DNA of 64,000 nucleotides, from assembly GCA_050084985.1 (NCBI GenBank), contig JBITNC010000001.1, positions 107,198,001 through 107,262,000 on the forward strand, given 5' to 3'. The DNA comes from Nageia nagi. Taxonomy: Eukaryota > Pinophyta. Position numbers and translations under genes: made by a program. Below are positions 46,768 to 59,689 of this stretch, one piece after another. How positions within the stretch are numbered: the stretch's first letter is position 1; each line of letters begins with the position of its first letter. Below the pieces are notes generated by a model. It was given only the letters and a program-made list of their open reading frames with translations. It searched no databases and was not told the origin of the DNA.

Positions 46768-47658
46768 TATCCTTGGAGGATCTTCTTCTACTTATTCAAA
46801 GTTAGGAGGAGTATTTTATGATATCTTCTAAGCATAGGAAAGTAAGGAATCCAATAGAAAGAATGAAGGTTTTTTCTAAGAATATGGAAAAGCTTTGGAA
46901 GAAAACAAGGAAGAAAGAATATGAAGACAAAATACAAAAATGGTCAATCCTTGCAAGATAAAGGAATGAAGTCATAGTCCGCATGATCCAATTTCAAATT
47001 TATTATAAAATGGACTTCAATGCTTTTATGATAAAGGAAATGGATCTTCCTTTTGCATTAAATATTTCCTAAGCAAGTTTGTGTTAAATTAACCTTACTT
47101 TTATAATACGTTACTAAGACTTGTGTTGATATTAATCATATTGTAAAGCTCATTGAGCCTTTTTTATGTAACTAACCCAAAACTAAGGAAACTATTAACC
47201 CCTCATTGTGTGTGGTTATCCTTCTTATTTATATTTAAATAATCAATAATACTCAAATTAAGTTAAGTCAATGGTAAAATATACACTAGCTTAAAATACT
47301 AACTACAAGCACTAACCTCAAATGCTAACTATAATTATAGATTAGAATTTACTAATCTTAAAACTATTTAAGGTTAAACAAAGTGCACTAATACAACATA
47401 CAATATTCTAACACTAACCTACAAATTACTAACAATAAATTACTAACCCATCAAAGCCACTACCCTACAACTTGTCAATTACAAGTTTCTTGCAACAAAA
47501 TTAAACATGATTAGTTTATATTGGCTAGTTGTAATTGTTATGATAATTGGTTAATTGCTTGATGGTTAGTTAAATGTTTGTTAGTTACATGATTATGGTT
47601 GGAAAATAATATGTTGTTGCTTCTTATGCTTTAATAAATTAACATTTATTTTGTATAA
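46768..47658 (+). other. Copia leader before gag
   Basis: Untranslated leader of about 890 bases. No supported ORF. A block of near-repeated 'ACTAACCTACAAATTACTAAC' words lies at about 47,300-47,460. Confidence 0.5.
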
Positions 47659-50600
47659 ATGGGAGATTCATTTACACCTAAGCATATCCTTGATAGTTCC
47701 AACTATGGTATTTGGGAACCAAGGATGAAAGCAAAACTTCAAGCACACTAGGTTTGGCAAACAATGAGCAAAAATCAAGTTGCCCCAATAGAAGCTAAAG
47801 CATTAGAGGTTTATAACAATAATAATGAGTTGGAAAATTCTATGATCTTTAAGGAAGTTTTAGATGAAGTTCAAATCATGATTTCAACCTCAACATCTAC
47901 CAAAGAATTTTAGGATAGGCTTAAAAAGATATACCTTGGGTCTAAGTTTTCAAGGAGTTTTACCATCCTTCAAAAATTCTTGTAATCTCATCAAGAGGAG
48001 GAGAAGGTGTGGCAATATACTTAAATAAGATTATTGATCTTAGGAATTAGCTTGTAAGTTATGGGTGTAACTTGATCAATGATGAATTCATGGTGTCCAT
48101 AATTTTACAAAGCCTCTAAACCAAGTTTAGTCACTTTGAGACTCTTTTTGAGACTAGGCTTGATGATGAAGATGAAGTCTTCCATTTAGATAATATTTCT
48201 AGACTTCTCCTAAAGCATGAATATACTATAAATAATAAGGTGTTGATTTCTTCTCCAAAGGAGAAAAATGTTAATTTAGGTGCAACTAAGTTGACTCACT
48301 TCAAGAAGAAGTTCAAAAAACATAAGAAGAACCCTCATGCTCACCCTAGGAGAAATGCAAAGAAGTATGGTAACATTCATCATGATAAAAAAAAGTAATT
48401 CAAACAAACCTCATGTACCTAAGGAAATATTTGATGGAAATTTTAACTTTTGTGGCAACTATGATCACAAAGAGAACCATTTCTTTAAGAAAAAGGAGGA
48501 AAATGGCAAAGGTAAAGATAATGTGAACAACTTCAAAGGAAAGAAGAGTAACAAAGGTGATTATATTTGTCCTCTTTATTACAAGTCTCATACTTTTACA
48601 AATGATTCAGTTTTAGATTCAGGTTGCATTAATCATATGAGTTTTGAAATGAATAAGTTTAATTTTTTCACAAACATAAGAAGGATGCGATAGTAATAGG
48701 AGATAACTCTATGCTAGAAGTTAAAGGAATTGGAAACATTTTGATGCATGGGAAGGTGATTGAAAATGTGATTTTTATGCCTAATTTAGGGATGAATCTT
48801 TTTTTAGTTATTCAAATTGTAAGAATTGGATATATCTTTGAGTTCAATTTGAACTCTTAGAGTTTAAGGAAAGGGTTTTCCACCTTGATAAAATGATCAA
48901 TTAAGAATTGAGAGAATAGAAATATAACAATAATAATCCTAAAATACCAAGATCACATGAAAGATATAATTCACATATAATAAACTCACAAACAAGACAA
49001 TCTCACAAAGTAACTCAAGATGTAAAGTGGTTCCTCCAACTAAGAGTACATCCACTAACTAGATCTTTACTTCAATTACAAATACAACTCTCTTACAATA
49101 CTCCTAATCTCAACTCCTAAAATTATATCCTATAACATAAATTTACTCCATAATTGGTGTATGATTACAAAGAGGGAGCCTTCTCTTTATAGGCCAAAAT
49201 CCCTCTTTGGATCATCCTTTTATCCAATGTACAAAAGCATGGCATGCACATCTTTTTATCCAAGGGGCATGCTCATGACACGGAGTGTAGGACAAGTTAC
49301 ATTATCATATTCACTTAAATACTTAAAGTATAAAATGATACCCTTAATTAGTAGTGAATTTATATAGAATATTTAATACAAACCTTTAGAATAATGCATT
49401 ATACATTCCAAAATGAATGACCTTTACATAGTTGATTAAGTACCTACTAAGTTGTGCCTTGCCTCAAATGTTTATTATAAACGTAACCTTTGGCATCAAC
49501 ATTTCATTCACCTAAACCAAAAAAGTATTCAACTCATGAAGGATCAAGATCTTATGAAAGGATTGCCTCCTATTTCACCCTCCATTATATTTGCCTTTGT
49601 GAAAATTGCATCTTAAGAAGGATAAGGTAACTAGGGCATCTTATCCTCTCCAATTAATTCACTCACATTTTATGGGTTATTTTCAAACTAATTCTCTTAA
49701 AGAAGCTTATTATGTCCTTAGTTTTATTGATGACTTTAGTAGGATGACTTTTGGGTATCTACTAGAGCATAAAGATCAAACCTTTGATATGTTCAAAGAT
49801 TTTATGGCTTTAGTTGAAATTTAAACCAATCTAAAGATCAAGATGCTAAGGTTGGATAATGGGATTGAATACATTAGTAATGAATGTGATGAATTTTGTG
49901 CAAAGTATGGGATAAAAAGGTAGTTTACTATCCCTTATACTCCATAAAAATGGTGTTGTAGAAAGGAAGAATATGGTCATAATGGATATGGCTAGATGCA
50001 TGATGGAAAATATTTCTATATTTTTATGGGTAGAAATTGTTAGTATTTCTATTTAAACCTTGAATAGGTGCCCCATAAAAGTAGTAGAAGGAAAAAATCC
50101 ATATGAGACATCAACAAGAAAGAAACCTAATATCTCACATCTAAGGTTATTTGGATGTAAAGCTTTTTCCTCCATAGTTTCTGAGAAAAGGTAGAAGTTG
50201 GATAATAAGTCATAAAATACATCTTTGTGGGATATGAAAATCAACATAGAGGGCGTCGGGTCTACTCTCCTTCAACAAAAGAAATTTTTATTTCAAGGGA
50301 TGTCAAGTTCAATGAGGTTCCTATTGGCTCTTCCTCAAGTGAATTTTTTGAAGACTCTTCAAAATTTTTTAAGTGATTGGATATATCTTCAGTTAAGTTA
50401 CCTGAAGAGAAAAATTCTCTAACTCAAAGAATAAATATAAGCATGAATTTGAATAAGTCTCTCCTTGCTAAAATCAACAATCATAATGACCCTTCAACCT
50501 TAAAAGAGGCATTTAAACATGCTTATTGAATGGATGCTATAAAGTTGGAATATGAGGCACTTATAAAAAATAAAACTTGAGACTTAGTTCCAGATTCATC

Positions 50601-52034
50601 CTCAAAGAATGTAATTAGAAATAAGTGGATTTATAACATCAAGTATAATCCAAAAGGTGAAATTGAGAAATATAAGGCAAGGTTGGTGGCAAAGGGTTTC
50701 AATAAAAAATATGGAGTGGATTATGAGAAAACCTTTGTCCTATTAGCAAAGATGGCTACAATTAGATTGATCCTTACCATTTCTACAAATCAAGATTGGA
50801 AGGTGCTTTAGATTGATGTAAAGAGTGCTTTTCTCAATGGTGACTTAGATGTTGAGATATTCATGAGTGAGCTAGAAGTGTTTGTTATGCAAGAAAAAAA
50901 AGTCCCATGTATGCAAGATAAAATTTTTTTGTATGGAATTAAGAAAGGACCTACAACATGGTGCAAGAAGATTTTAGGATATTTTAAGACTCTTGGATTC
51001 TCCAAATGCTACTCAGATTCAAATGTATATATGCTCAATGAAGGAAAAGACTTGGTATTAATTCTTCTCTATATGGATGATATTTTGATCACAGGGAATA
51101 ATATGCTAATCATAAATGAGTGCATAACCAAACTTAAGGCAAAATATGTGATGATTGATTTTGGTCTCTTGAACTACTACCTTGGTATGTAATTGTATCA
51201 ATGTAATGATTATACCTACTTAATTTAGTCTAAATATGTATTAGATATTTTGCAAAAGTTTGAAATGGAAGAGTGTAAGCATGTGGCTATTTCTGATTCT
51301 CCTAGAATCAAGCTTGAGACTAACTCAAACTCTTAGTTGGTAGATGCTATAAAGTATAGACATATTATTGGTAGTCTTATTTATTTGACTATCTTTAGGC
51401 CAAATATTTTGTATGCAGTAAATATGATGGTGAGGTTTATGCATAAGCCTTATGTTGATCATATTCATACTGCTAAAAATATTTTGAGGTATATTGCAAG
51501 CAAGAAGTATTTTACCTTCAAGTTTACCAAATTACCTTCTTTTATTCTCTTAGGGTTCTCTAATTCTAATAATGGAGGTGAAAGAGATGATAGGAAATCC
51601 CTTTAGTGTATGTGTTTAATATTGGATTAGGTGCTATCTCTTGGTATTTCAATAAGAAGCCTACAATCACTATGTCCATCATGGAAGTAGAATATAGATC
51701 TTTAAAATTTGTAGCCCAAGAAGCGATTTAGCTTAGGCATATTTTGAATGATATTAAGTATGAGCAGGTTGAACAATCCTTGATATCTTTAGATAATCAT
51801 CCTACCATTTATTTGGCCAAAAATGCTATGTTATATAAAAGGAAAAAATACATAGAAATCCAAACACACTTCATCAGGGAGAAATTTTTGTATGGAACCT
51901 TACAACTTTAGTATTGCCCATCAAACAAAAACTTTGTTGATTTGTTCGACAAGCACCTTTCAAACACTCACTTTTGCAAGCTTTAAGGGTATCTTAGGTT
52001 GGTGAAGTTTATCTCAAGTGTGAGTGAAGTTTGA
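47659..52034 (+). pseudogene. gag-pol: Copia gag-pol polyprotein, decayed
   Basis: ATG at 47,659 (MGDSFTPKHILDSSNYGIWE) begins a Copia gag. The zinc knuckle has lost its first and last Cys (FNFCGNYDHKENHFF, about 48,440). Protease has VLDSGCINHM with the DSG active site (48,610). Integrase: LWHQHFIHLNQ, then IHSHFMGYF where the first catalytic Asp is His, FIDDFSR and LRLDNGIEY. RT: NKWIYNIKYNPKGE, IDVKSAFLNGDL and an intact YMDD (LLYMDDILITG, about 51,075). RNase H: GFSNSNNGGERDDRKS and KPTITMSIMEVEYRSL, ending near 52,034. Many stops and frame changes are present, and the insertion at 48,911-49,413 splits the protease-integrase linker. Confidence 0.95.
48911..49413 (-). repeat. Second copy of the ~500 bp LTR-like repeat
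   Basis: It matches 13,609-14,106 along its length in the same orientation, so it is an independent insertion of one family. It interrupts the Copia frame between the end of protease (MLEVKGIGNILMHGKV side) and the pre-integrase domain (NDLYIVD). No clean target duplication was recognised. Confidence 0.75.
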
Positions 52035-52127
52035 ATTCTTGTTGAATTCATTTTTTTGATGAAAAATTTACCTCTATAAGGATTTTTTGGCTCTATAATG
52101 TTGATCTTTGTGTACACTTTTATTTTC

Positions 52128-52350
52128 TAGTTCTCCATGTGTGAGGAATTAGTATGTGCATGTTGGCATTGTTTAGTTATCCATATGAGATGAATTTATT
52201 TGTATACTTCTTGCATTGTTTATTTATCCATGTGTGAGAAACTATTATGTGCATGTTGGTAATGTTTAGTTATCCATGTTTGAGGAACTAGTATGTGCAT
52301 GTGGGTATTATTTAGTTATCCATGTATGAGAAACTTGTATGTACATGATT
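52128..52350 (+). repeat. ~60 bp minisatellite between Copia pol and 3' LTR
   Basis: About four units of 'TTAGTTATCCATGTGTGAGGAACTAGTATGTGCATG' type (52,128, 52,197, 52,266 and 52,312 regions). Confidence 0.75.
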
Positions 52351-52846
52351 GGATGTGTATCCTATATTTTATAATGATGATGAACACATATGTTTCTTAT
52401 AAAATAGGTGACTATGAGTTTGCTTGGCATCTTTGTGATGATTTATAGTGTACCATTTGATTAGTTTATGGATTATATTATTTGATTCATTTATCTTATG
52501 TTGATATGAATATATGATGCATATAACTGATATTGTGTATGAGCTTATTGTAGCTTGCAAGTTTCTTCTTGAGATTTTAAGTAACTTACTTTAAGTATGC
52601 AAGTTTGTGGAGGCTCATCTTGTCAAATTCTTGTTGAAGAATACTTCTAGTACATTGAAACCATCTATGATTGATGGATATTGTATTGTAAATTAGTTGT
52701 TAAAATGGTTAAGTAGTTGAGATTTATCTAGGATCTATTACTTCTCAAGATGTAAGGTTATTATCTTTGATTGTATCTATTATGAGGAGAACTCTCTTAC
52801 TGACTCTCTCTCTCTATCTTTTCTACTCTCTACTTAGTATTGCATT

Positions 52847-52855
52847 AAGGGGGAG
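52847..52855 (+). other. Polypurine tract of the Copia element
   Basis: AAGGGGGAG lies directly before the 3' LTR. This is the common Copia polypurine tract. Confidence 0.85.
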
Positions 52856-53311
52856 TATTAGAATTCCTAATGCATTATTGTTTGGTATCTAAAATGTGTA
52901 TCACTTAATTCATATAAATACTAAAGTATTTATAAATACCTTTTTAGTATTTAAGAATTAAATAAGTGCAACTTGACCATTCTTCCCTCATGTAAACCTT
53001 GGGTTTAAAGGTAAGTTAAGATGGGATTCTCTCTTATAAATAGAGGGCTTGGACTTGTTGCAAGACACTTGAGTTTGAAGGATTGTTATGCTCTTAGAGT
53101 GTAGGTTGATATGAGATGATAATTTTAATGTTGTAAGAGAGTTTTGCAAGTCTTAATAAGTAATAGAATCTAGCTTGGAGTGGAGTACTCTCTTGATAGA
53201 GAAGAACCACTATACATAATTGTCTTACTTATGTGTGATTGTATCTTGAGTTGTTGCTTAGAATAAGAACACTCCAAGGTTATATTGGATGTAGGAGTTT
53301 CATTTCTTTCA
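52856..53311 (+). repeat. 3' LTR of the Copia element
   Basis: 456 bp matching the 5' LTR. The terminal TG is mutated to TA, and the end is TTTCTTTCA. Confidence 0.95.
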
Positions 53312-53316
53312 AGAAG

Positions 53317-53750
53317 ATCATAAAGTAAATACAACTAAAGAAAGTACAAAGAAATCCATAAAGGAATAAAAGGAAGATGGTAAATTTATTCAATTATCAA
53401 TCAACTGAAGAGAAAATTGAGGATTTTTTAGAGGGAGGATTGATTTAAAGGATCAAAGGGAAAGAATATAAGGATGGTGATGAGAAACCAAGTTGGTATG
53501 GGCCTAATTCATAGTGTGGATATTAACAAGTAAAAGGCCACTACCCTAAAAATTGTTATAATATAAAGAAAAAGTTAAATGATTTCTTGGAAAGTGGAAA
53601 AGTGAAATATGTTAACTAATGAGAAAATATCATTTACAATGGATGAAAATGACACCAAAAAAAAATTCAACATGGTAAACATGGTTATCCATGATGATGA
53701 ATAAGAAGAGTGCAATATTGCTATTAACACCTTAATTTAATTTTTATTTA
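53317..53750 (+). pseudogene. gag: gag fragment of the old Ty3/gypsy element (3' part)
   Basis: This continues 45,690-46,283 after the Copia insertion. It has a nucleocapsid knuckle remnant, CGY..VKGHYPKNCY (about 53,515-53,560), with the first Cys position lost to a stop, followed by LNDFLESGKVKYVN. Confidence 0.65.
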
Positions 53751-56700
53751 ATTAAATATTATATTTTAAGTATCTAAATTAATTAATTTATTAATATATT
53801 AATATATTTAAGGTATATTTTTTTAATAAAATGTATTTCACTCATTTATTATTTTGTGGTGATAATTCTTAGGAGTGCTAAGCAAGGAGTCTTGATCGGA
53901 AGTGGACAAGTTCACCTTAATAGTGAACTAGAACAATCTATGTCTAGTTTTCTTTAACACCACCTATCAAGTTTGGATTTGTGCCTTCATTTTTTACTAA
54001 ATTTCATTTTTCACAATATATTAGTGTAGATATAATATATTGGTAGAAAACCTTGATGAAAAACATGAGTTTAAAGTCTCTAAGGTTGGAATGGTATACA
54101 AAGACACATTATGAGGTATCAACACACTAAGATTTTTAAGGATTGGTGATTAAAACTTTGGGAGTGAGTCATATTATATCATGGAACAATATTAAAACCC
54201 TATTATTTTATATAAATGGATGAAATATTTGAGATAACCTCCTAATTTTGATTTTGCTAAATGAGAACTTTGAGATTATAATGCTGCTTGGATTGATCTC
54301 GATTCAGTTGCAATTGTTTGCATGGTGAAAGAGCTTATCATTCATTATTTTAACAATATAATTAGGGTATTTTTATGATTGATAATATTTAAATATAATT
54401 TTCAATATTATCAATATTTTAATAATTAAGAATGAGATGATGATTAACAAAAATAATAGACTATAAATACAATTTGAGGATTAGTATTTAAAAGCCATTG
54501 GATGATTGTTCAATAAGTATGAATTTGATTTAATTGTGCCATTATATTAGGAAAATTATTATTTTTATTTTTAGAATAGTCTCCAATAATTTTAAAGAAT
54601 GTGGTTCATGCCAAAAAGGTGGAAATTACTCCAAGAAAACTATGGAGAGTGGAAACTAAGGGTATTGATTACTAGATATAGTTCCACTCATAAAAGATGT
54701 AGGGACTAAATGATTTTGAGGAAGCGACTATGTTAGGTATCGAGTAGTTATTTTTGGAGTGGAATGGTACATATTTTTATGAGCATATAGCTCAATGGGA
54801 GTGGAAGTGAAGGATGTTCTTGATACTAAATACTAGGGTTATGAGTGCCCTGATAGATAAGAATGTTTGGTATGGAAACATAAAGGAAGTCGATTTGTTT
54901 TTTGAAAATTTCACCTCATTGAGATGTGAGAATGAAAATGCACCAAGGATTAGTTGAAAATAGTTTACATAAAATGTTGTAAGGAGCTAGTGCCTTGGTA
55001 GATAAGTACATAGAATGTAAAGGTGTGGAGGACATACATAATTTGTTGGTGGGATACCTCATCGAAATGCAATCTCATAGGCTGGGAGGATGAATGAGAA
55101 GAAAAGGAGGAGATATACAAATTGTTTAACAAATTACTTTCTAAATACAATAGCATGATTCATGTTGATTTTAGTAAATGTAAAAATGGTTTTTGATTAT
55201 TCCTTAGATATGTTAGGGCATATGTAAATATCAATTGGTAAAGTAAAATTCTGTAACCCTTGTTAGCATTCTAACAAGGTGTGCACCCTAGAAGCTCTAG
55301 ATAAAGGTCTATGCATAAATTAAAGAGTATTAAATTATGGTTTTGAATTAAATGTTATGGTGTGAATTCCTAATAAAATTACATGTGGAATGGGGACACA
55401 TAAAGAAGGTATGGAAATCATTTGACAAGGCATTATAAGCAAACATAGTTTCAATATCTACAATGATTAGGTGGATACAAACTTCATGGCTATAACAAGG
55501 ATACTCTTAAATTATTGAACTAACAATGCATTGGGGAACTAATAATAATAACATTCCCTTTTGCATAGATTCAATTTGTACATAACCATTTAGGCCTAGT
55601 GGATGAGGGCTGTAATCACATTAATAGCAAAGCGATTTTTATTATATTTTTCATAGAAGTGTTAGCACACCTATAAAGATACCCAATTCTTGCAAGCAAT
55701 TTTACATATTTGCACTAAAAACCTAGTTTGAATAGCTCTTACAATGTTGTAAATTATGTCAAATAGTTGTAGGTGTCATTTTATTTTATTTTTGCCTTTA
55801 TAAGCCTTAAAAAGGATCAAATTTCTTATTCATATAAGGGAAGGTTCCACTATATAAGGCTTATCTTGAGAGCATAAGGCTTATTTTTTTGATAACATAA
55901 AATTTTCTTCCTCCACATAAGGAATACTTTCTCCACATAAGGGTTATGTTGGTTGCTTAAGCTCTAGTTTCCTCACATAAGCATTATACTATCTACACAA
56001 ACCATTTTCTTTTTGCATAAGCCCCAATTCCTTCATATAAGACCTTCAAGTGACCGTTGAAGACCAGAAAAAGAGGGGAATCCATGCTAAATTTGAAAGC
56101 AATATTTTGAGAGAAATTACAAAGAGCCAAGGAAGATAAAGAAGGATGTAACAAAGTTAATATACCTTTCCAGAGTTAAAAATCAAGTAAATACATAGTC
56201 CAAAGGAGTTGAGTTAGCAAAGCAAGTTTTAGAGTGCAAAACCAAACTAAAAAAAAACATTTAAGACTTCTAAAGTATACAAAGAGAATTTGAATTTGGA
56301 GGAGATCTAAAAGAATTAAGTAGATCAAATTCCATTGGAATAACAAAGAAATTAGAAGCTAGTACAAAGACCAAAATTCTACCAAAGATCCAACATATTT
56401 GAGAAGGCCAAATTCTACTAAAATAATGATAAAATAGAATAACTTTATTTTATTCAACACAAGTTCTTTTGGTGGTTGTTAATCACACATCATAGTGAAT
56501 AACAATCAAATTTACCACCTAAAATATTTTAATTATGAAATTCAAGTTTCAACCATTCAGTTTGAAGCATGTTTAAATAATTCCATTAGAATAATGTATT
56601 TTCTTCTGTATTTGGTTTTGTTGGGTCTATCTAAATCTAGATACTTATAAATATGCTTGGAACTCTGGTGAAATATTTAAACTCATTGGAGGTAAATTTA

Positions 56701-58429
56701 AGTGCTAGCCACAGAGAAGGAGGTAATTTTAGGATTAAACTAAAGCTTAAATGACCAATCAAGTATCGAAGATGATTAAGAGAAAGGCTAGAATAGTAAA
56801 TCAAGAAACTTCGATAAAAGATATCCTCACACCATATTAGAGCACAAATACAAGATATCAACATGCAAGATATCAATCCTATCTAGATCATCCCTTAAGG
56901 ATGAATGTAACTCTATTTGAAGAGAAGAGTGGGAAAGGAAAAATGTCAAGGTATCATTAATCATTTATAGTCATGTTCATAGGAGTATATCATGCCTTAT
57001 GAAGAAAGTTTTGGAGTAAGAAATAAATTCTTTTGGAGAAATTTGTAGTGGGAATAGTGTATGGTTTCATGAATCCAAAGTACAAATCTTTGATTAGTAG
57101 AAGCGACTTCTACAATGGAGTGGGATTTACCAAAAATATTCATCTAGTAGAGGCAACTTCCAAACTAGAATTTTCTCAATTCGATAATTAATGCAATGAA
57201 AGAGACACATTAAGCATGTCAAAGGAGTGATGATAAGAATTTTTTTGAAATAGAATCAATTGGTTGGTAGCTCATTATAGATTCTTCATGCTTCTACAAA
57301 TACCAAAGGATAAGGATGGAGAAAGGCTCTTATATTTCTCCAGTTTTGCAACTTAGTTAGCAAGGTATTCTAGTGTGCTCTTTATCTATTATTTATCTTC
57401 TTTGTATTCCTTCCCTTGTCTTCTACGCATTCTCAGTAAAGCCATTTTTGCATGTCACAAGGTAATCACCAAGATGTAGATTACTTATATTGTAGATACT
57501 TATATAGACCTAAGTATGAAGTAGCTTTTCTAGGATAGTATTTTATGCTTTTATTATAAGTATTGTAGTAGAAACAAATATGATTTGAGTTATTGTAATT
57601 CTCTTTTTATGTTGTGGAAGCAAGTATTGTTGCACTTTATGAAAAAATTTTTATAATAATGAAAATGGTGATACTTCTTTTTGTTTTATTTCCTGTCACG
57701 TGTGAATGCTTTATGCTATAGTTAAAAAATGATACATCATTTGAATATTTGATAATTGTTCCTCCTAGAATTTAAAAGTTTATTTGCTACATTATTTGAA
57801 TGGATAAAAATGTATGAATGCTATATTCTTTCCTATTCAGTATTCTTTTTGTTGTGTATGAATCTATACCCAATGTATAAATAAGAACACCGATCTACTT
57901 GCTATTTTAAGGTTATTTTTCTTAAAGATAAATCCTTTTTTATATTAAAAAAATAAATAGAATAGGAATACTAGTGAGTTCATTCAAGAGAAATGAAAAA
58001 ATATTAAGTGAACTCATTAAAGGTTTACATTCTCAGGTATTAAGGGTACAAATATTCCATGGGATGTGGAATTTAACCCAAAAAGGAGAGCATAGGTAGG
58101 TATTCTCATATATCTATTAATATTAGGGGGATTTCATGCTTAATGACACTAGTTTTAGAAAAATTAAATGGGTGTGAAATTCTTTCACAATAACTTTTGG
58201 CATGTTTTTTGAAGAGGAATCATTAACTTGTCAAATTTATCATGTTGAAATGATAAAAGAAACTAGAAAAATTTGTATCAAGAATGGTACTGACAACTTT
58301 GCATAATTTGGTTACTGAGTAAGTGTTCAAAGTAGCTAATACTAGGAGTTGAGACTCCCTTTAATCTTAGAAGTATCCAATATTTAAGCACTCTTAATAA
58401 TAAAGGTATGCACTCAATAACTTCCTAAT
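53751..58429. other. Mostly gene-free stretch with scraps
   Basis: Bases 54,750-55,095 contain a coding-like block in two + frames: WNGTYFYEHIAQWEWK, LIDKNVWYGNIKEVDLFFEN and, after a frame change, LVDKYIECKGVEDIHNLLVG. I cannot assign it. The rest is AT-rich with no supported gene. A CATAAGG repeat lies at 55,830-56,080. Confidence 0.4.
55830..56080 (+). repeat. Interspersed CATAAGG/ACATAAG motif cluster
   Basis: About ten short 'CATAAG(G/C)' words, often CCACATAAGG or CTCACATAAG, are spaced 20-40 bases apart. Confidence 0.6.
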
Positions 58430-58760
58430 TTAAATTCAAATAATATTGTAGGAGATTCTTCTTTTTCTACTCCTATAGGTTCCACCCCATCTATTCAGTC
58501 ACCTATTATACCAAATTCATCTATATTTTTGCTAAGCCTTCAGAACCTTCTCATGGCTAACCCAAAAATGGCTAATAGATGGAGGAATGATAGATATAGA
58601 GCTTTTGAATTCACTCAATGGAATCCACCAAATGAATTCCCTAATAAAATGGTAAAATATTTACATATATTTGATGGAAATAATGTAGTGACTAGAGAGG
58701 AATATATTAAACTATTTATTTAGGCTCTAGACATCCTTAATGTAGGAATGGTCACCAAGG
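58430..58760 (+). pseudogene. gag: Ty3/gypsy gag N-terminal fragment
   Basis: An open frame reads STPIGSTPSIQSPIIPNSS, then WRNDRYRAFEFTQWNPPNEF and YLHIFDGNNVVTREEYIKLF, similar in layout to the PxFxGxxxxxxEEHLxxF start of gag. It ends at a stop at about 58,721. No downstream domain follows. Confidence 0.5.
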
Positions 58761-58867
58761 TGTTATAAAAATAATGTTGGGTGAATGGTTTTCAAGGTGT
58801 CCTTAATGTAGGAGCTTTGAGCATAGTTACCAAGGTATCATAAAAAATATATTGGGTGAATGATCAC
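58727..58867 (+). repeat. ~72 bp tandem duplication
   Basis: CATCCTTAATGTAGGAATGG...TTGGGTGAATGG is followed by a second copy, GTCCTTAATGTAGGAGCTTT...TTGGGTGAATGA. Confidence 0.75.
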
Positions 58868-59689
58868 ATCTTCCTAGTGTTGTAGCTTACTTAAATGTAG
58901 GAATAAGGAAATTATAACAAAAGTTCTTAATTGGTTGGAGCCTAAATTCATCATAGATTCTATTCTCTTTTTAAATATTTATGTTGAAGTGTACAACATA
59001 GATCAAGAATGAGGAGGCTGAAGATCATAATTGCTTCTCTATCTAATTCTATTACAACCAAAGGAGCACTAGTTAGATATAGAGCTTTTGTTATCTCTTA
59101 GTGATTTTTTTTATATGATTTCTATAGGCAAATGCTTAAATTAAAAATTTAAACATTTAATTGGGTATAAAATACCTTTAAGAGATTTAAAGAATCAATT
59201 AATTTTATATAAAACACACCTATATTAAATTAATTATTTAATATATACATTTAATGTAGATTATCTAGCTTAGTTGTATCACTTATTTTCTTCTCCATTT
59301 TAGATAATGGTATAGAGATTTGATAGGGATGTAAACCTCCAACTCCTCCATTTATAACTTGGAAGGATATAGAAAGGAGTGAACACTCACTTATAGAAGT
59401 AATATAATCTTTTTAATATTCAATATGTTCTTTAAAATATGAACTATGGTAAATTATATTACATTGGTCCTAACAAATACTTTTATTGTAATTTTAACTT
59501 TTCTTTATTTTGTAATATTACCTTTATACTTTAGAAAAGTCTAAAATATGATTTATTAAATAATTAATAAATTATTTTAGGTATCTATAACATGTATACA
59601 TAAAATCATTCAAATGGTAAATACCTAAAAATCATTTATTCACCTAGCTTAGGCAACTCATGATGATTTAGTATGTCTTGCAGCTTATC
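58868..59689. other. AT-rich, no gene seen
   Basis: No ORF, repeat or element end could be supported here. Confidence 0.4.

Larger units (their letters stand above)
46284..53311 (+). mobile_element. Complete Ty1/copia LTR retrotransposon, inactive
   Basis: LTRs of 470 and 456 bp, primer-binding site, gag, protease, integrase, RT, RNase H and polypurine tract are in Copia order. A perfect 5-bp target duplication AGAAG lies at 46,279-46,283 and 53,312-53,316. It is inserted in an older Ty3/gypsy gag and carries a ~500 bp LTR-like insertion at 48,911-49,413. Numerous stops and LTR differences indicate an old insertion. Confidence 0.95.
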
